From: an uncultured Paracoccaceae bacterium
GTDB lineage: Bacteria > Pseudomonadota > Alphaproteobacteria > Rhodobacterales > Rhodobacteraceae
Direction of reading: 5' to 3'
Assembly: GCA_937952085.1 (NCBI GenBank)
Contig: CALFYQ010000158.1
Span: forward strand, 1-7,077
Length of the DNA: 7,077 nucleotides
Part shown: positions 4,479 to 7,077 of the stretch, piece after piece
Layout: the number at the start of each line of letters is the position of its first letter
How positions within the stretch are numbered: the stretch's first letter is position 1
Notes under the pieces: model-generated
Told to the model about the DNA's origin: nothing
The model's input: only the letters and a program-made list of their open reading frames with translations
The model's database searches: none
Program-made: the position numbers and the translations under genes

Positions 4479-6747
4479 CGATCGCCTTGCGCCCGTCGGG
4501 GAAACCCATGAAGAGCAGCTGACGCATCTGCGCCGGCTCCTCGACATTTCCCGGAAGGTGGCGGCGCAGGACACGCTCGACACCGTGCTGGAGACTCTGA
4601 TCGACCTCGCCTGCCAGGAGACCGGGGCCGAGCGCGGCACACTTTTCCTCAACGACCCCGCGACCGGCGAACTCGTCAGCCGCATCGCGCTCGGCATGCA
4701 GCGGCGCGAGATCCGCATCATGAACGACGAGGGCGTCGCCGGCGCCGTGTTCCAGACCGGCGAGGGCGAGATCGTCGAGAACGCCTACAAGGACCCCCGC
4801 TTCAACGACCAGGTGGACCGGGAATCCGGCTTCAGGACGCGGTCGATCCTCTGCGCCCCGATCCGCACCGCCAAGGACGAGGTGATCGGCGTCGCGCAGA
4901 TGCTGAACAAGACCGAGGGCCGCTTCGCCCAGCGGGATCTCGAAGTCCTCCAGGGCATCACCACGCAATGCGCGATCACGCTGCAATCCATGCAACTCGT
5001 CGAGCGGATCGAGAAGAGCCGCGAGCGCGAGGTCGAGTTCCTCAACATCATTTCGGAGATGACCTCGGAGCTGGAGCTGAACCGGCTCCTCAACAAGGTC
5101 ATGACCGAGGCGACGCGGATGCTCGACTCGGAGCGCTCCACGCTCTTCCTCAACGACGAGAAGACGAACGAGCTTTTCTCCCATGTCGGCGCCGGGCTCG
5201 ACAGTTTCGAGATCCGCCTGCCGAACACCGCGGGCATCGCCGGCACCGTCTTCACCACCGGCAAGACGATCAACATCCCGCACGCCTACGCCGATCTCCG
5301 CTTCAACCCGAGCTTCGACAAGCAGACCGGGTTCTTCACTCGCTCGATCCTCTGCGTGCCGGTGGTCAACAAGCGCGGCAAGGTGATCGGCGTCACCCAG
5401 GTGCTGAACAAGCGCGGCGGCCCGTTCGACGACGAGGACGAAAGCCGGCTCAAGGCCTTCACCGCCCAGATCGCCATCGGCCTCGAGAACGCGAAGCTCT
5501 TCTCCGACGTCCAGATGATGAAGAACTACACCGACGCCATGCTGCAGAGCATGACGAACGGCGTCATCACCGTGGACGCCGACATGACGGTGCGAACCTG
5601 CAACGCCGCCGCCGCCCGGCTGATGGGCCGCACGCCCGACCGCGTGGTGGGCGAGCCCGGCGAGTCCATCGGCGAGGAGAATCTCTGGCTGGTCGACCGG
5701 CTCCGCAAGGTGCTGGAGAGCGGCGAGGGCGACATCATCATGGGCGTCGAGCTGAAGTTCTTCGAACGCTCGATCACCACCAACCTCACCATGCTGCCGC
5801 TGAAATCGGGGGAGGGGGACTTCCTCGGCGCGATGGTGATGATCGAGGACATCACCGCGGAGAAGCGGGTGAAATCCACGCTCTCCCGCTACATGGACCC
5901 GAAGCTGGCGGACCAGCTTCTCGCCGAGGGCAGCCAGGACGAGGTTCTGGGCGGCCGGGACGCCATCGCGACCGTTCTCTTCTCCGACGTGCGCGGCTTC
6001 ACCACCATCACCGAAGCGCTCGGCGCGCAGGGCACGGTGAAGCTCCTCAACGAGTATTTCGAACTGATGGTGGACGTGATCGCCGCCCAGGGCGGGATGC
6101 TCGACAAATTCATCGGCGACGCGATGATGGCCGCCTTCGGCATCCCGATCAGCCACGAGGACGACGAGGATCGCGCCGTGAAGGCGTCGATCGAGATGAT
6201 CCGCCGCCTGTGGGACTGGAACGGCCAGCGGTTGAAGCGGGGCGAGCTGCCGATCGACATGGGCATCGGCCTCAACACCGACGGCATCGTCGCCGGCAAC
6301 ATCGGCTCGAAGAAGCGGATGGACTACACGATGATCGGCGACGGCGTGAACCTCGCCGCCCGGCTCGAAAGCGCCTGCAAGACCTATCACGCGCGCATCC
6401 TGATCTCCGAGCACACGGTGAAGGGCCTGAAGGGCATCTACCGGCTCAGGGAGATCGACCGCGTGCAGGTGAAGGGCAAGACCAAGCCCGTCGACGTCTA
6501 CGAGTGCCTCGACTACCACAACAACGAGACCTTCCCGAACCTGATGGAGGCGGTCGGCCATTTCCGCGAAGGCGTGGACCGCTACCGCAAGCAGGACTGG
6601 GACCGCGCGATCCGCTCCTTCGAGGAGGCCGCCCGCGCCAACCCGAACGATGCGATGGCCGCGGACTATATCGAGCGCTGCCGCATCATGGTCTTCGATC
6701 CGCCCGGCGACGACTGGGACGGCACCTGGATCATGAAGACGAAGTGA
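4471..6747 (+). CDS. GAF-GAF-PAS class IIIb adenylate cyclase with C-terminal TPR-like tail (CyaB1-like architecture)
   Basis: The 758-residue, apparently soluble enzyme is predicted to make cAMP from ATP. Domain order: N-terminal helix 13-40; GAF1 about 34-175; linking helix 174-215; GAF2 about 203-343; PAS about 352-465; short connector; class III cyclase domain about 497-680; TPR-like helical pair about 693-735; acidic, Trp-containing tail. The catalytic set is complete: metal-binding Asp506 (FSDVRGF) and Asp550 (GDAMMAAFG), adenine-selecting Lys546 with Thr620 in place of Asp (the class IIIb mark), and transition-state residues Asn627 and Arg631 (VNLAARLE). GAF2 carries an intact NKFDE-type motif (Asn313, Lys314, Phe319, Asp323, Glu324), seen in cyclic-nucleotide-binding GAF domains of phosphodiesterases and Anabaena CyaB1/CyaB2; in GAF1 it is partly lost (Asn146, Lys147, Phe152, Asp156, then Leu157). 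The two GAFs look like an internal duplication offset by 167 residues. The ATG start overlaps the upstream gene by 8 bases and has only a weak ribosome site of its own. Confidence 0.95.
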   Translation: MPDDRLAPVGETHEEQLTHLRRLLDISRKVAAQDTLDTVLETLIDLACQETGAERGTLFLNDPATGELVSRIALGMQRREIRIMNDEGVAGAVFQTGEGEIVENAYKDPRFNDQVDRESGFRTRSILCAPIRTAKDEVIGVAQMLNKTEGRFAQRDLEVLQGITTQCAITLQSMQLVERIEKSREREVEFLNIISEMTSELELNRLLNKVMTEATRMLDSERSTLFLNDEKTNELFSHVGAGLDSFEIRLPNTAGIAGTVFTTGKTINIPHAYADLRFNPSFDKQTGFFTRSILCVPVVNKRGKVIGVTQVLNKRGGPFDDEDESRLKAFTAQIAIGLENAKLFSDVQMMKNYTDAMLQSMTNGVITVDADMTVRTCNAAAARLMGRTPDRVVGEPGESIGEENLWLVDRLRKVLESGEGDIIMGVELKFFERSITTNLTMLPLKSGEGDFLGAMVMIEDITAEKRVKSTLSRYMDPKLADQLLAEGSQDEVLGGRDAIATVLFSDVRGFTTITEALGAQGTVKLLNEYFELMVDVIAAQGGMLDKFIGDAMMAAFGIPISHEDDEDRAVKASIEMIRRLWDWNGQRLKRGELPIDMGIGLNTDGIVAGNIGSKKRMDYTMIGDGVNLAARLESACKTYHARILISEHTVKGLKGIYRLREIDRVQVKGKTKPVDVYECLDYHNNETFPNLMEAVGHFREGVDRYRKQDWDRAIRSFEEAARANPNDAMAADYIERCRIMVFDPPGDDWDGTWIMKTK

Positions 6748-6759
6748 GGCGTCGCCTCA
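6745..6759. repeat. Short palindrome overlapping the cyclase stop codon
   Basis: TGAGGCG (6745-6751) and CGCCTCA (6753-6759) are perfect inverted arms around a single T. As RNA this would fold as a 6-bp stem with a 3-base loop. No U-run follows closely (the next bases are TCGCATTCAG), so a terminator role is only a weak possibility. Confidence 0.35.
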
Positions 6760-6804
6760 TCGCATTCAGAATTTCCGATGTGGTCGCGAAATCAGGCGCT
6801 TGAT

Positions 6805-6827
6805 CGCGATTTCAACCTTGAATCGCG
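6805..6827. terminator. Possible hairpin between the converging cyclase and hpt genes
   Basis: CGCGATT (6805-6811) and AATCGCG (6821-6827) pair perfectly around 9 bases; the loop itself has a TCA/TGA match that could lengthen the stem with a bulged T. It sits in the 87-base gap between two converging genes, where a two-way terminator is expected, 8 bases beyond the hpt stop (transcribing leftwards). Neither side has a clear T-run, so it is not a canonical intrinsic terminator and the functional call is tentative. Confidence 0.3.
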
Positions 6828-6834
6828 GGCCCGT

Positions 6835-7077
6835 TCAGTCCTCGAACTCCACCGTGCCGATATAGGGCAGGTTCCGGTTCTGCTGCGCGTAGTCGATGCC
6901 GTAGCCGACCACGAAGGCGTCGGGGATCTCGAAGCCGACGAAGCGGGCCTCGACCGGAACCTCCCTTCGCGCCGCCTTGTCGAGGAGGGCGCAGATCTCG
7001 ATCCGGTTCGGCCCGCGCGCGGCCAGAAGCTCCATCACCGCGTTCAGCGTATGGCCGCTGTCGATGATGTCCTCGAC
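6835..7077 (-). CDS. hpt: Hypoxanthine phosphoribosyltransferase, C-terminal part (5' end beyond window)
   Basis: The last 80 codons and the TGA stop (6837-6835) are visible; the family is about 180 residues. The enzyme salvages hypoxanthine (and often guanine) with PRPP to give IMP or GMP in the cytosol. At the window edge the fragment begins with the PRPP-binding motif VEDIIDSGHT. This is followed by LLDK, whose lysine contacts the purine, and then GFEIPDAFVVGYGIDY and RNLPYIG, the purine-binding and C-terminal signatures of bacterial Hpt. It converges on the adenylate cyclase gene; nothing suggests a functional link between the two. The start codon and promoter lie outside the window. Confidence 0.94.
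   Translation of the reverse strand, partial: VEDIIDSGHTLNAVMELLAARGPNRIEICALLDKAARREVPVEARFVGFEIPDAFVVGYGIDYAQQNRNLPYIGTVEFED

Noticed and set aside
4507..4560. Resemblance of the cyclase N-terminal helix (QLTHLRRLLDISR) to the core of the 36-residue repeat
   Set aside because: It fits several core positions but is out of register with the array, and similar helices are common before GAF domains in general.
4096..6561. An 821-codon open frame antisense to the cyclase gene, longer than the cyclase itself
   Set aside because: The product is a low-complexity run of Leu, Val, Asp, His, Ala and Arg with no domain, and the opposite strand encodes an enzyme with every catalytic residue intact. 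High third-position GC removes stop codons from the antisense frames.
4968..6803. A 611-codon plus-strand frame inside and beyond the cyclase gene
   Set aside because: Arg/His/Gly-rich shadow of the cyclase frame with no recognisable motif.

Overview
The window is about 7.1 kb of very GC-rich chromosomal DNA with tightly packed genes. It most likely comes from an alphaproteobacterium in or near the Rhodobacterales: the lipoyl synthase reads almost like the Rhodobacter protein, the third-position GC is so high that long antisense reading frames appear everywhere, and the gene types are ordinary housekeeping or signalling genes. I see no tRNA, rRNA, insertion sequence, phage gene, CRISPR array or plasmid function.

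Layout. The left third is read leftwards. A short-form MprF-like membrane protein (778-2730: flippase-type membrane domain followed by a DUF2156 aminoacyl-phosphatidylglycerol synthase domain) is followed after 74 bases by an enoyl-CoA hydratase/isomerase-family (crotonase) gene that runs off the left edge (1-703). A perfect 10-bp hairpin that contains the crotonase ribosome binding site lies between them. A divergent control region of about 180 bases (2731-2913) separates this pair from lipA (2914-3861), which is read rightwards and encodes lipoyl synthase; it may be leaderless or nearly so.

After lipA, in the same direction, is a two-gene signalling unit. The first gene (3936-4478) encodes a soluble, all-helical protein of 180 residues built almost wholly from a 36-residue tandem repeat (five copies, no gaps). 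Its stop codon overlaps by 8 bases the start of the second gene (4471-6747), a 758-residue GAF-GAF-PAS-class IIIb adenylate cyclase with a C-terminal TPR-like tail, resembling cyanobacterial CyaB1 in architecture. The overlap suggests coupled translation, so the coiled-coil protein is a candidate partner or scaffold of the cyclase. This is the least familiar part of the window.

The right edge holds the C-terminal 80 codons of a hypoxanthine phosphoribosyltransferase gene (hpt), read leftwards and converging on the cyclase gene, with an 87-base gap containing two inverted repeats.
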